A program made the translations under genes and the position numbers. 64,000 bases of DNA from Fidelibacterota bacterium (GTDB lineage: Bacteria; Fidelibacterota; UBA8477; JABMPR01): assembly GCA_024278595.1 (NCBI GenBank), contig JAJRSW010000011.1, forward strand, positions 62,001 through 126,000, read 5' to 3'. Of the stretch, positions 45,495-54,884 are shown piece by piece (the stretch's first letter is position 1; each line of letters opens with the position of its first letter). The notes under the pieces were generated by a model. The model searched no databases. It had not been told where the DNA came from and saw nothing but the letters and a program-made list of their open reading frames with translations.

Positions 45495-46894
45495 CGTAAC
45501 ACCGGCCACCAAAATAGCGCTAGACCCAGTAGACTCAAAATAGAGAGGATACCCATTTTCCAGCCGGCCCTGAGAAAATCTTTTGATCTTACCAGGCCGC
45601 TGGAGTAGATGATTGTACAGGCCGGAGCTGCAACTGCAGTAAAATAACCAAAAGCGGAGGCAATGGCCGTTGTAAATCCGATCAATATTTTATCCCCGCC
45701 CAGATCCAGTACGATCGGTCCCACCACAGCGACTGTGGCAGAGCTACTCAAAATATTTGACATGAAACCAGTCAATAAGACTGAAACACTACCCGTGAGT
45801 ACTTCGGGAGAGTGGATCACCCGACTCAGATTATTGATGATCACCCCCGCCACCCATTCAGCGGCACCGGTTTGATTCATTTGGATACCAATTGAGATAG
45901 CCGCACCAAACAACAGGATCACACCCCAATTCGTTTTACGATTCAACTCATTCCACTCCACCAAACCAAATGCCAGATACAGGAACACCCCCACCAGGGC
46001 GATAATACCCAGCCCAAAATCCTCACTGAGAAAGACCCACCCTAAAAAGACTAACGCAAAAAGAATAATAGCCAGCCACTCTCGACCCTTGATCTTACCG
46101 GCCCGAGCCACTTCTACTACCAGTTTGCGCACAGCAGTATCCAGATTGGATTGCTCGGGTTTAAAGGTCCATAGGATGATCATTACGGTAAAAGGGATTT
46201 GAAAGAGAACCATGGGGTAGACATATTTCATCCATTCCAGATAAGAAACCGACCCAGCTCCAAATTCGGTCAAGTAATTCAGCATGATCACATTACGACC
46301 GCCACCGGATGGGGTTCCAATCGAGCCAATGGTGGCACCATAGGCGATGGAGAATAAAAGCGCCGCTGTTAAACCGGCCACTTTACGAGGATCCTTATGA
46401 GCATAGCGGACCAGGGTCAAGCCAACTGGCATCATCATGGCGGCCACCGTGTGCTCGCCAATAAAAGAAGCCAGGATGGCAGAAATGGCAGTAAACCCCG
46501 CCACGATCCGCCAGGTTTGATGACCTGTAAGCTTGATGATGCCCAGAGCCAACCGCTTATCCAGCCCCTGACTCACAATCGCCACTGCCAGCATGAGTGA
46601 TCCCATAATAAAGAAGACTGCATCATTCATAAATGAAGAGGCCACGTTATTGGCCGTATCGATCCCCAGAACCACCTGCATGAAAAGCATGAATATGGCG
46701 ATGGCCGGGAGGGGTAATGGTTCAGTAATAATAAGGATCAGGGCCATTGAAATAATGATCAGGGCATCATAAGCAGCCGGATTTAGATCAGCAGGCGGGG
46801 TGACCCCATGATGCATGACCATGCCATAGATCAGGGCGACCAGCAGCCATTTTTTCTGGCGGATCCAAAACAGAATGTCAACGTATATGTTCAA
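45491..46894 (-). CDS. SLC13/DASS-family anion transporter, module B
   Basis: The 467-residue protein has the same length as the module A protein and is highly similar to it: VFFIMGSLMLAVAIVSQGLD, GATIGSIGTPSGGGRNVIM, ILSSSATVAVVGPIVLDLGG, and the end LFWWPVLR against LLWWPVVH. It is a sodium-coupled anion carrier of the inner membrane. The stop TGA is part of the ATGA that starts the Usp gene. The two modules together are a head-to-tail tandem duplication of ~2.4 kb, divergent enough to be old. Differences in the hydrophilic loops (TNETPNEVGS versus GIDTANNVAS regions) may reflect different substrates. Confidence 0.9.
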   Translation of the reverse strand: MNIYVDILFWIRQKKWLLVALIYGMVMHHGVTPPADLNPAAYDALIIISMALILIITEPLPLPAIAIFMLFMQVVLGIDTANNVASSFMNDAVFFIMGSLMLAVAIVSQGLDKRLALGIIKLTGHQTWRIVAGFTAISAILASFIGEHTVAAMMMPVGLTLVRYAHKDPRKVAGLTAALLFSIAYGATIGSIGTPSGGGRNVIMLNYLTEFGAGSVSYLEWMKYVYPMVLFQIPFTVMIILWTFKPEQSNLDTAVRKLVVEVARAGKIKGREWLAIILFALVFLGWVFLSEDFGLGIIALVGVFLYLAFGLVEWNELNRKTNWGVILLFGAAISIGIQMNQTGAAEWVAGVIINNLSRVIHSPEVLTGSVSVLLTGFMSNILSSSATVAVVGPIVLDLGGDKILIGFTTAIASAFGYFTAVAAPACTIIYSSGLVRSKDFLRAGWKMGILSILSLLGLALFWWPVLR

Positions 46895-46993
46895 ATTGGG
46901 CCTTTATTCAGTAATGAAATTTATTGCGGTCGAAATATGATCTGAAATTCAATGAATTAAAACAATTCATAATTGTTCTCTGCAATCCATAAT

Positions 46994-47064
46994 TCGCCTG
47001 CATATTTCATGAGGACGCACAAAAACCACTAGGATTGTGCGTCCTCATGAAATACGCAGGTTAG
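46994..47064. repeat. Family D palindromic element, compact copy
   Basis: The 26-base arms CCTGCATATTTCATGAGGAC...GCACAA and TTGTGC...GTCCTCATGAAATACGCAGG pair with one mismatch around a 12-base loop. The tips match the ends of the longer element at 1139-1426 and resemble the tips of family A. It is in the gap between the divergent SLC13 and aconitase genes. The rest of this ~370-base gap holds both promoters, which I cannot place exactly. Confidence 0.85.
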
Positions 47065-47265
47065 GGATTAAACCTGGCTTTTCTGGGTGCCAAAAACTTC
47101 CTTTTGATGCTTTATTTGATCAGCAAATCACTTTACCTGGCAGATACTTATGGCAATTGATTTTTCTGTGCAAAAGATTAGTTTCGACGGTGTTTAAGAT
47201 CATACTTTATACCACCCTTCTTTACCGTAAATCCACGATCAATCTTATAAATTTCAGGAGTTCTC

Positions 47266-49944
47266 ATGGCCAGCAAACCTAAATCTCTGGATAGCTTCCA
47301 GACCCGGTCAAATCTAAATCTTAACGGAAAAGACTACGAATATTTTGCCCTTTCAAAACTGAATGCTGATACCAGGCTTAAACAATTACCCATTGCCCAT
47401 AAGATCCTTTTGGAAAACATGCTGCGCTTTGAAGACAACGTTACGGTTACAAAAGAAGATGTCCAGGCCGTCTTAAATTGGGATGCCAAGGCAACGCCTA
47501 CTCACGAGATCCAACTCAGACCCAGTCGCGTCCTGCTCCAGGATTTCACCGGCGTGCCTGCTGTTGTGGATCTAGCGGTGATGCGAGATACCATGACCGA
47601 CCTGGGTGGCAAACCTGAAAAGATCAATCCCCTTCAACCCGCCGACCTGGTCATCGATCACTCGGTGCAGGTTGATAAATTTGGATCCCATTCAGCCTTT
47701 GCAGATAATGCAGTAATTGAAATGGAACGTAACCGGGAGCGTTATGGTTTTCTACGTTGGGGACAGGGTGCTTTTGAAAATTTCCGGGTCGTTCCACCTG
47801 ATACCGGCATTATCCATCAGATCAATCTGGAATACCTGGCCCAGGTCGTCTTCAAAAATGAAACTGATGCAGGCACTCAAATTTATCCTGATTCACTGGT
47901 CGGAACAGACTCCCATACCACCATGATCAATGGTCTGGGTGTAATGGGTTGGGGTGTCGGTGGTATTGAAGCCGAAGCTGCCATGCTGGGCCAGCCGATC
48001 TCCATGCTGATCCCCCAGGTCGTGGGCTTCAAGCTAACCGGAAAGATGGCTGAAGGCACCACTGCCACTGATCTTGTTCTCACCGTTGTTGAAATGCTCC
48101 GGGCCCAGGGTGTGGTTGGAAAATTTGTCGAATTTTACGGAGCTGGAATTGCCCACCTCAGTCTGGAAGACCAGGCCACCATCGCCAATATGGCTCCTGA
48201 GTACGGTGCCACCATGGGCTACTTCCCAGTGAATGCAGCAACCCTGGATTATCTACGCTTTAGTGGTCGTGATGAGGAGCAGGTGGAGCTGGTTGAAGCT
48301 TATACCAAAGCCCAGGGCATGTACTATGAAGCCGGTGTTGAAGATGCGGTTTATTCTGCCACACTTGCACTGGATATTAGCACAGTGGTTCCCTGCATTT
48401 CCGGGCCCAAACGTCCCCAGGATCGGATTGAGTTAAGCAGATCAAAGGCTGCCTGGAAAAGAGATCTTGAGGTTCTTAAGGGCGGCAGTAAAGGGAGCGT
48501 CCCTGTAACAGGAGCAGAATTTGAGCTGAAGGATGGTGCCGTTGTGATTGCATCCATAACCTCCTGCACCAACACCTCCAATCCCAGCGTAATGGTGGGC
48601 GCCGGTCTGGTTGCAAAAAAGGCCGTTGAACTTGGTCTGGACATTAAACCCTGGGTTAAGCCCAGCCTGGGACCCGGTTCCAAGGTTGTTACAGAATATC
48701 TCAATGCAGCTGGTCTTACGCCCTATCTGGATCAACTAAAATTCAACCTAGTTGGTTACGGCTGTACCACCTGCATCGGGAATAGTGGTCCCCTGCCGGC
48801 CCCCATTGGCCAGGCTGTTGAAACCGGAGATCTGGTAGCGACTTCCGTTCTGTCCGGTAACCGTAATTTTGAAGGTCGTATCAGTCCCCATGTGAAAGCC
48901 AATTACCTGGCTTCACCGCCCCTGGTGGTGGCCTATGCTCTGGCAGGAACCATGGATTTTGACATGTACAATGATGCCTTGGGGCAGGATAAAAATGGCA
49001 AGGATGTCTTTCTGAAAGATATCTGGCCTAGTTCCACAGAAATCGCAGATGCTGTAGCAAAAGCCGTGAAACCGGAGCAATTCAAAGCCAAGTATGCCGA
49101 TGTCTTTGCTGGTGATCAGGCCTGGCAAAATCTGGATACTCCTGATGGCAATACCTTTGCCTGGGAGCCCGATTCGACCTATATCCGCAAACCATCTTTC
49201 TTTGAAGGCATGAGTCGTGAGTTTGGTGAGCTCAGCGATATCAAGGACGCACGTCTGTTAGCCCTGCTGGGTGATTCCGTAACAACGGATCATATTTCAC
49301 CCGCTGGCGCTTTTGCCGCTGATTCACCCGCCGGGAAATACCTCATCGCCCACGGAACTGAGGTAAAGGATTTCAACTCCTACGGCAGTCGTCGCGGTAA
49401 TCACGAGGTCATGATGCGCGGGACCTTTGCTAATATCCGTCTGCGCAACCTCCTGGCTCCAGGAACTGAGGGTGGTTTCACTAAAAAACTGCCGGAAGGT
49501 GAGGTCACCACGATCTTTGATGGTGCCATGGCTTATAAAGCTGAAGGTACCCCCCTCATGGTCATCGCCGGTAAAGAGTACGGCACCGGCTCCAGTCGTG
49601 ACTGGGCTGCCAAGGGAACTTATCTACTGGGTGTTATAGCAGTGATCGCTGAAAGTTTTGAGCGCATCCATCGCAGTAATCTCATCGGCATGGGTGTTCT
49701 GCCCCTGCAATTCATGGATGGCGCAGGACGTGAGAGCCTGGGTTTGACCGGTGAAGAGACCTTTTCGATCACCGGGATCGCTGATGGATTAGCACCTGGG
49801 AAGGTCCTGGCTGTCACTGGCCAAAAAACTGATGGCAGTACTTTTTCCTTTACGGCAACTACCCGCATTGACACACCCAATGAACTGGAATACTACCGCC
49901 ATGGCGGCATCTTGCAGTATGTGATGAGGTCTTTGCTGGATTAG
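47266..49944 (+). CDS. acnA: Aconitate hydratase AcnA
   Basis: The 892-residue enzyme interconverts citrate and isocitrate, using a [4Fe-4S] cluster held by Cys434 ([10 protein letters not shown]) and Cys500/Cys503 ([12 protein letters not shown]). These positions are nearly the same as in E. coli AcnA (435/501/504). [15 protein letters not shown], the [15 protein letters not shown] stretch and the swivel-domain [10 protein letters not shown] are all present. The length matches the AcnA/IRP type. CAGGAG precedes the ATG by six bases. It is a single gene. With korAB and fumarase in the same window it supports an active TCA-type cycle that uses ferredoxin at the oxoglutarate step. Confidence 0.97.
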   Translation: MASKPKSLDSFQTRSNLNLNGKDYEYFALSKLNADTRLKQLPIAHKILLENMLRFEDNVTVTKEDVQAVLNWDAKATPTHEIQLRPSRVLLQDFTGVPAVVDLAVMRDTMTDLGGKPEKINPLQPADLVIDHSVQVDKFGSHSAFADNAVIEMERNRERYGFLRWGQGAFENFRVVPPDTGIIHQINLEYLAQVVFKNETDAGTQIYPDSLVGTDSHTTMINGLGVMGWGVGGIEAEAAMLGQPISMLIPQVVGFKLTGKMAEGTTATDLVLTVVEMLRAQGVVGKFVEFYGAGIAHLSLEDQATIANMAPEYGATMGYFPVNAATLDYLRFSGRDEEQVELVEAYTKAQGMYYEAGVEDAVYSATLALDISTVVPCISGPKRPQDRIELSRSKAAWKRDLEVLKGGSKGSVPVTGAEFELKDGAVVIASITSCTNTSNPSVMVGAGLVAKKAVELGLDIKPWVKPSLGPGSKVVTEYLNAAGLTPYLDQLKFNLVGYGCTTCIGNSGPLPAPIGQAVETGDLVATSVLSGNRNFEGRISPHVKANYLASPPLVVAYALAGTMDFDMYNDALGQDKNGKDVFLKDIWPSSTEIADAVAKAVKPEQFKAKYADVFAGDQAWQNLDTPDGNTFAWEPDSTYIRKPSFFEGMSREFGELSDIKDARLLALLGDSVTTDHISPAGAFAADSPAGKYLIAHGTEVKDFNSYGSRRGNHEVMMRGTFANIRLRNLLAPGTEGGFTKKLPEGEVTTIFDGAMAYKAEGTPLMVIAGKEYGTGSSRDWAAKGTYLLGVIAVIAESFERIHRSNLIGMGVLPLQFMDGAGRESLGLTGEETFSITGIADGLAPGKVLAVTGQKTDGSTFSFTATTRIDTPNELEYYRHGGILQYVMRSLLD

Positions 49945-50180
49945 CCACGGGCTATTGGAGGGTGTGCACATTTCGGCCTGGCCCAATGTCCGGCAGTTCT
50001 GGAGGTTGAGACCGCCGAAGCCTGAGGCTGTTGCCAGGGTGTGAATATTTTCAGCTGTGATTGTCCGGTGTTAGCTATATCTTCTGGCCTAACCCAACAA
50101 CAATCGGATAGAAAAATGAAGCACAAAATTAATTATTGTAGTTGTACCTGCGTGGTCTTTTCCCAAATTCGTGAATCAAT

Positions 50181-52355
50181 ATGATCGCACAAGCAAAAAT
50201 AATTCTAAAAGATATCTTCGGTTACGATGAATTCCGCCCCTTACAACAGGAGGTCATCGAAAATGTCCTCCATAAAAAAGACACCCTGTGCATCATGCCC
50301 ACTGGTGGTGGGAAATCACTCTGCTACCAAATTCCTGCTCTCCTATTTGAGGGATTGACCATTGTCGTCTCGCCCCTGATCTCATTGATGGAAGATCAGG
50401 TAAAGCAGTTGGATGCCCTGGGCATTGAAGCCATCATGTTGAACAGCTCATTGTCAGCTAATGAGTACCAATCCAATATTCAGCGTATCAGACAAAATAA
50501 GGTTCGTTTGCTCTACCTGGCTCCGGAAACCCTGCTTATGGAGCGAACCCTTGCGTTACTTGCTTCCCAGAAAGTAGCTTGTTTCACCATCGATGAAGCT
50601 CATTGCATCAGTGAATGGGGTCACGATTTTCGGCCTGAATATCGTCAGCTCATGGACCTTAGAAAACGATTCCCGGAAGCAGCTTGTCTGGCCCTGACTG
50701 CAACCGCTACCCAACGGGTCCAGGAGGATATTCGCAGATCCCTTAACTTTGAGGCATCTGCCAGTTTTGTGGCCAGTTTTAATCGGGAAAATCTCTTCCT
50801 GGCAATAAAGCAAAAGTCGCAGCCTGCTCAACAAACTCTGAGTTTTCTGGAAAAATTCCCCGATCAATCTGGCATTATTTACTGTCTATCTCGCAAACAA
50901 GTGGATGAAATGGCCGAATTTCTTGAAGACGAGGGTTATTCAGTCAAACCCTACCACGCCGGTTTGGCAACCGAGGTGCGCCAGCAGAACCAGGCCAGTT
51001 TTATTCGGGATGATACCCAGATTATGGTGGCAACCATCGCCTTTGGGATGGGTATCAATAAACCCAATGTGCGGTTCATTCTGCATTTCGACCTGCCTGG
51101 TAATATTGAAAGCTATTACCAACAGATCGGCCGAGCCGGTCGGGATGGGCTTAGAGCAGATTGTCTATTTCTTTTCGGCTATGGTGATATTCGCAAGATC
51201 AAATATTTTATTCAGCAAAAAAATGAAAGTGAACAGATCATTGCCTCGACCCAGTTAAATGCGCTGATTGGTTTTGCTGAAACAGAAGATTGCCGGCGTC
51301 TGCCCCTGCTCAAATATTTTGGAGAAGCCTACAGCGAACCAAACTGTGGTATGTGTGACAATTGTTTGAACGAAGATCAAACCGCAGTCGATGTAACGAT
51401 TGCGGCCCAGCAATTTTTATCCTGTGTTAAACACTCCCGGGAAATTTTCGGTGCCGGGCACATCATTGATATCCTGCGTGGTTCAAAGTCTCAAAAGATC
51501 AAAAAATTCGCTCATCACGATCTATCCACTTACGGTATCGGGCTGGATTGGTCCAAACAACAGTGGTTTTATCTTTCGCGACATTTTGTTCAGAAGGGAC
51601 TACTCGATCAGGACCTCCAGCACGGCAGTCTCAAACTCACTCCCAAAGCCTGGGAGGTCTTAAGAGGCAATCAAAGCATCTCTGCTAAGATTAACCAGCA
51701 GTCGGAAACGCGATCTCGACCCAAAATAGTACAAAAATATGATTCGAGCCTGTTTGAGATCTTGAGGCAGGTTCGTAAAATTATCGCAGACAAAAACCAG
51801 GTGCCGCCTTATGTAATTTTCCCGGACAAGACCTTGATCGAAATGGCCATTTATTTTCCCCAGTCAGAAGATAATTTAATGCCATTACACGGTGTCGGGG
51901 CAGTGAAATATGCAAAATATGGCGATCCCTTTATGCGCGCCATTGCTGATTATTGCCAGGTTAACCAACTGACTGAAACGCCTAAGGCTGGCAGGGGATC
52001 TGGATCAAGCTCTAAAAAAATCGGCAGATCCAGATACCAGGTTGTAGGTGAAAAATATAATGAGGGCTCAACTGTGTTACAGCTTGCTAAGGAATTCAAG
52101 GTCAAAAACCAGACCATTTTCGATCATCTGTACAAGTACAGTTGTGCCGGGAATACTCTTCGTCCCAGTAATGATTTTCTAGAAATATCTCAGTTGTCCC
52201 CGGAACAACAGCAGACAGTCAGTGCTGCTTTTCAGGAATTTGGAACAGGGGCCCTGCGTCCGGTTTACGAGGCCCTGCAGGAGGAAGTAGGGTATGAAGA
52301 GCTAAAGATTATTCGGTTGCATTGTCTGACTGAGGAACTCAAAAAGACAAGCTAA
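50181..52355 (+). CDS. recQ: ATP-dependent DNA helicase RecQ
   Basis: The 724-residue 3'-5' DNA helicase has the RecQ motif 0 (FRPLQQEVI), Walker A (MPTGGGKSLCYQ), DEAH in FTIDEAHCISEWGHDFRPEY, and motif VI (QQIGRAGRDG). The zinc-binding Cys set is CRRLPLLKYF and CGMCDNC (around 374-400). A winged-helix RQC domain follows. The HRDC domain (SLFEILRQVRKIIAD...FPDKTLIEMA, ~527-600) and a C-terminal HTH_40-type helix-turn-helix (STVLQLAKEFKVKNQT, ~640-720) complete a Bacteroidetes-style RecQ. The role is recombination repair and fork restart. It is a single gene, ending five bases before a small hairpin of family D. Confidence 0.96.
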   Translation: MIAQAKIILKDIFGYDEFRPLQQEVIENVLHKKDTLCIMPTGGGKSLCYQIPALLFEGLTIVVSPLISLMEDQVKQLDALGIEAIMLNSSLSANEYQSNIQRIRQNKVRLLYLAPETLLMERTLALLASQKVACFTIDEAHCISEWGHDFRPEYRQLMDLRKRFPEAACLALTATATQRVQEDIRRSLNFEASASFVASFNRENLFLAIKQKSQPAQQTLSFLEKFPDQSGIIYCLSRKQVDEMAEFLEDEGYSVKPYHAGLATEVRQQNQASFIRDDTQIMVATIAFGMGINKPNVRFILHFDLPGNIESYYQQIGRAGRDGLRADCLFLFGYGDIRKIKYFIQQKNESEQIIASTQLNALIGFAETEDCRRLPLLKYFGEAYSEPNCGMCDNCLNEDQTAVDVTIAAQQFLSCVKHSREIFGAGHIIDILRGSKSQKIKKFAHHDLSTYGIGLDWSKQQWFYLSRHFVQKGLLDQDLQHGSLKLTPKAWEVLRGNQSISAKINQQSETRSRPKIVQKYDSSLFEILRQVRKIIADKNQVPPYVIFPDKTLIEMAIYFPQSEDNLMPLHGVGAVKYAKYGDPFMRAIADYCQVNQLTETPKAGRGSGSSSKKIGRSRYQVVGEKYNEGSTVLQLAKEFKVKNQTIFDHLYKYSCAGNTLRPSNDFLEISQLSPEQQQTVSAAFQEFGTGALRPVYEALQEEVGYEELKIIRLHCLTEELKKTS

Positions 52356-52360
52356 AAGTA

Positions 52361-52386
52361 TTAACCCGCATATTTCATGCGGGCTA
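52361..52386 (+). repeat. Family D tip hairpin after recQ
   Basis: TTAACCCGCATATTTCATGCGGGCTA is a solo copy of the family D end sequence. CCCGCAT/ATGCGGG form a seven-base stem, five bases beyond the recQ stop codon. It may serve as a weak terminator. Confidence 0.6.
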
Positions 52387-52392
52387 AGTATC

Positions 52393-52610
52393 TTAAATAC
52401 AAGTATATATCAACAATATCCCCCTGTCCATAATTACCAACGCTTTGCGTCATTTCGACAGGTGGTTCCTGAGCCCAGCCGAAGGGTGGTTCCTGAGCCC
52501 AGTCGAAGGGCGGTTCCTGAGCCCAGTCGAAGGGCGGTTCCTGAGCCCAGTCGAAGGACTCAATGCAACGCTCTGCACTCTTTGCGGTTAGACTTTTTGC
52601 GAGGGCGTCA
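52393..52610 (+). repeat. Family B repeat, copy 4 (left end eroded)
   Basis: The right half is clear: TTGCGTCATTTCGACAG..., then ACTCAATGCAACGCTCTGC, then AGACTTTTTGCGAGGGCGTCA. The left half is short or degenerate (AAATACAAGTATATATCAACAATA), without the GCAAAAAGT end, so the boundary is uncertain. A 24-bp tandem array is inserted inside it, right after the TCGACAG element. The copy at 22469 has no array at this site. Confidence 0.65.
52463..52558 (+). repeat. 24-bp tandem repeat, four copies
   Basis: Four consecutive units of (T/C)GGTTCCTGAGCCCAGTCGAAGG(G/A), nearly identical, with differences at a C/T in the middle and at the unit borders. Single relatives are at 1255-1277 and 24325-24340. 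The unit is a multiple of three bases, so it reads as WAQEPPFD repeats in a minus-strand frame (52361-52624), but that frame has no start signal and is not a gene. The array sits within the family B copy and is not spaced like a CRISPR array. Confidence 0.9.
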
Positions 52611-52676
52611 AACTTTAAATGCAATTTTGATGTTTATTTGGTGTCAATTCTCTCAGTTAGCGCTGAAAAAGCATGA

Positions 52677-53387
52677 CTAAAAATTCGGGACCATTTCCTT
52701 GCGGAACTTGGCAAAGAAGCCCGTGATGGCGTCCATGACTTCTTCAGCAGTATCCACCAACCGGAATAACTCCAGATCATCCTTGTTGATATTACCCTCT
52801 TCCAGCACCTTTTCGGTAAGCCAGTCTACCAGACCGGACCAGTAATCGCGCCCCACCAGCAGGATAGGAAATTTGGGCGTCTTGCCTGTTTGGGAGAGTG
52901 TCAGGGATTCGAATAACTCATCCAGAGTTCCCAGGCCACCGGGAAAGGCCACAAAGGCTTGTGAATATTTTAGAAACATGAGCTTGCGGACAAAGAAATA
53001 GCGAAAAGTGATATTTTTGTCAGCATCTATATAGGCATTATTGGAGGCTTCGAAGGGCAGTTCAATGCCAACGCCAGCCGATGCTCCACCAGCTTTCATG
53101 GCTCCCATATTGGTGGCTTCCATAACGCCGGGTCCACCACCAGTGATCACTGTGAGACCCTCACGAGCTAGTAGTTCACCAAGATCATAGGCAATCTTAT
53201 AGTATGTGTCGTCGGGTTTTGTCCGGGCTGATCCAAATACAGTTACCGATGGCCCGATCTCGGTCAAAGCATCAAAGCCTTCCACGAATTCTGCCATGAT
53301 CCGGAAAACCTGCCATGAATTTTTTGATTTTATCTCACTCCAGGTCTTCTTTTCAAATTTACGGATAACACGCTTATCTACATTCAT
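52677..53387 (-). CDS. LOG-family (TIGR00730) nucleoside-monophosphate phosphoribohydrolase-like protein
   Basis: The 236-residue Rossmann-like protein has both family motifs: GGGPGVMEATNMGA (82-95, PGGxGT-type nucleotide loop precursor) and FPGGLGTLDELFE (~149-161). Members were once called lysine decarboxylases. Characterised ones remove ribose 5-phosphate from cytokinin nucleotides or AMP. The ATG overlaps the final stop of the upstream FMN-binding reading frame in an ATGA, showing they were co-translated. In this genome the partner is now interrupted. The substrate is not predictable. Confidence 0.9.
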   Translation of the reverse strand: MNVDKRVIRKFEKKTWSEIKSKNSWQVFRIMAEFVEGFDALTEIGPSVTVFGSARTKPDDTYYKIAYDLGELLAREGLTVITGGGPGVMEATNMGAMKAGGASAGVGIELPFEASNNAYIDADKNITFRYFFVRKLMFLKYSQAFVAFPGGLGTLDELFESLTLSQTGKTPKFPILLVGRDYWSGLVDWLTEKVLEEGNINKDDLELFRLVDTAEEVMDAITGFFAKFRKEMVPNF

Positions 53388-54268
53388 TCAATTGCTCCTT
53401 CCAGGGCAGATTCCAGGGCCTTCATCAACATCTTACTGGTTGTGGTAGCACCGGTGATACCTTCCACATCAGGGGTTTATTTTGCCATGACCCGGGGTAA
53501 GATACCAGTGGCGAAACGAGCGTAGGGGCTGTCTCGATTTTATCTGACCTCAATATTTTCGATGTGGTGCTTGTTCACCTTAGCCTTAACTACATAACCA
53601 AATTCGGCATAGCCAGCACTTCCCCGATAAACCCCATCCGGTATCCGGGTAAGATCTGGACTGCTGATCTCCAGATTCCGATCGGATTCCAGATCATAAT
53701 CACCCCGGATCCCGAAGGCAATACTCACAACAACTACCGAACCGGTGAGGATCAGAATTGTTCCCCGACCTAAAGCATAAGCCTGTGTGCGTTGACCCCA
53801 GGGCTTGAAGATGGTGATGGTGATTAGGGTTATAAATATGACCATGACCACCAAAATGGCCGGACCAATATTACCAGCATAATCATGGTACAAAAACTGG
53901 TCTGACCGGGGTGCCAGACCGGCATCTGAAAGAGCTGTCATTCCATTAATTGCGGGACCAGGCCAGATCCAAACCAAAGCGAATACTGACAGGGTTCTGA
54001 CCCATTTTGCCATGATCCACCAATGTTTGGACAAGGCCCAATGAGTAAAGACCGAGTAGATCAATCCAGTACAGATCACCCCATAAAATGAAAATGTGAC
54101 CACTCCATTGAAGAGGATATACATGGAATAATTAATTACAAAAAGTTCTCTCTGAGCAAAACCAGGGAGTCTAATGATCATAAAAATGGATAACAAACCA
54201 CCCACAAGTGAGGCGATAAATACGATGTGGGTAATTTTCAGCCAACGACGGGCTTTTTTTTCTAACAT
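53384..54268 (-). pseudogene. Membrane protein with C-terminal FMN-binding domain, two in-frame TAA codons
   Basis: A single reading frame of 295 codons runs from an AGGAGAG-preceded ATG at 54268 (another ATG at 54292) to a TGA at 53384-53386 that overlaps the next gene's ATG. It is broken by TAA at 53540-53542 and at 53477-53479. The N-terminal ~200 residues contain about five membrane helices (IVFIASLVGGLLSIFMII and others). The C-terminus is an FMN_bind domain: DGVYRGSAGYAEFGYVV, then VKAKVNKHHIENIEVR, stop, NRDSPYARFATGILPRVMAK, stop, TPDVEGITGATTTSKMLMKA. The TGAT motif is the covalent FMN attachment type seen in NqrC/RnfG. If only the first frame is read (250 aa), the flavin site is lost. 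The second stop sits where most relatives have Gln (AK-Q-xPDV), so one C-to-T change explains it. Confidence 0.82.
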
Positions 54269-54544
54269 AACTCTCCTATGGTCAAACAGCATTAAGGATA
54301 AGTATTTTTTTGGTGCCAGACAGGTTGTTTTTTACTTTTCCTTCATTTTGCAGCATTCGGGGTTGGATCTTTATTGAATCTTCTTATTCGAAACATATTT
54401 ACGCTGCTTATGGGGATGTTGCTGACAGACCCCCGGAAAAGCGGTAATAGATCTCTGTTTTTGGCGGTATATTATTTGTTGGTTTGGGAAATTCAACCAA
54501 ACACCAAAATTGGACGAATCTATTAATGAGGAAGTTTTATATCA

Positions 54545-54709
54545 GTGCAGATCCAGATCTTTATAACCGGTGGAACTTTTGACAAGGAGTATAATGAACT
54601 CGATGGGGATCTGTATTTTAGGGATACTCATTTGAATCAGATGTTTGAGCAGGGTCGTTCACAATTGAATATATTGATTCGTAGTCTGATGATGATCGAT
54701 AGTCTGTAA
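54545..54709 (+). pseudogene. N-terminal remnant of an asparaginase-like protein
   Basis: From a GTG at 54545 (GAGGAAG upstream), 54 codons are open: VQIQIFITGGTFDKEYNELD, then GDLYFRDTHLNQMFEQGR, then SQLNILIRSLMMIDSL, then TAA at 54707-54709 and MTE. The TGGTFDKEYNE motif with catalytic Thr matches small type I-like asparaginase-domain proteins, whose next residues read SLEMT, so TAA has replaced a Glu codon. After MTE the resemblance ends, and the remaining ~100 residues of such proteins are absent. The fragment is too short to fold as an enzyme. It is next to the interrupted FMN-binding gene. Confidence 0.7.
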
Positions 54710-54884
54710 ATGACTGAAAATGTGAAGAGTATACCGCGCATTCTGAACTGAAACTGGCAATACATCTGTGCCCATCCGTGTTTCATCAGCGGCTAATCAA
54801 TAATTTATTGGAGACAGATGTGCTAAGGACCCCTTGATGATTGAAATCTGTTTGAATTATTTGTATTAAAGACATATTGCCGGT

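Noticed and set aside
52463..52558. Possible CRISPR array
   Set aside because: The four 24-bp units are directly adjacent with no spacers, and no cas genes are nearby.
52361..52624. Minus-strand frame with repeated WAQEPPFD units
   Set aside because: The repeats come from the 24-bp DNA array, the frame spans family B and D elements, and no start signal or conserved flanks are present.
53384..54709. Reassignment of TAA to a sense codon
   Set aside because: TAA ends many other intact genes in this window (for example the first frame's neighbours and the aldehyde dehydrogenase region), so a genome-wide code change is not supported. Gene decay or sequence error is more likely.
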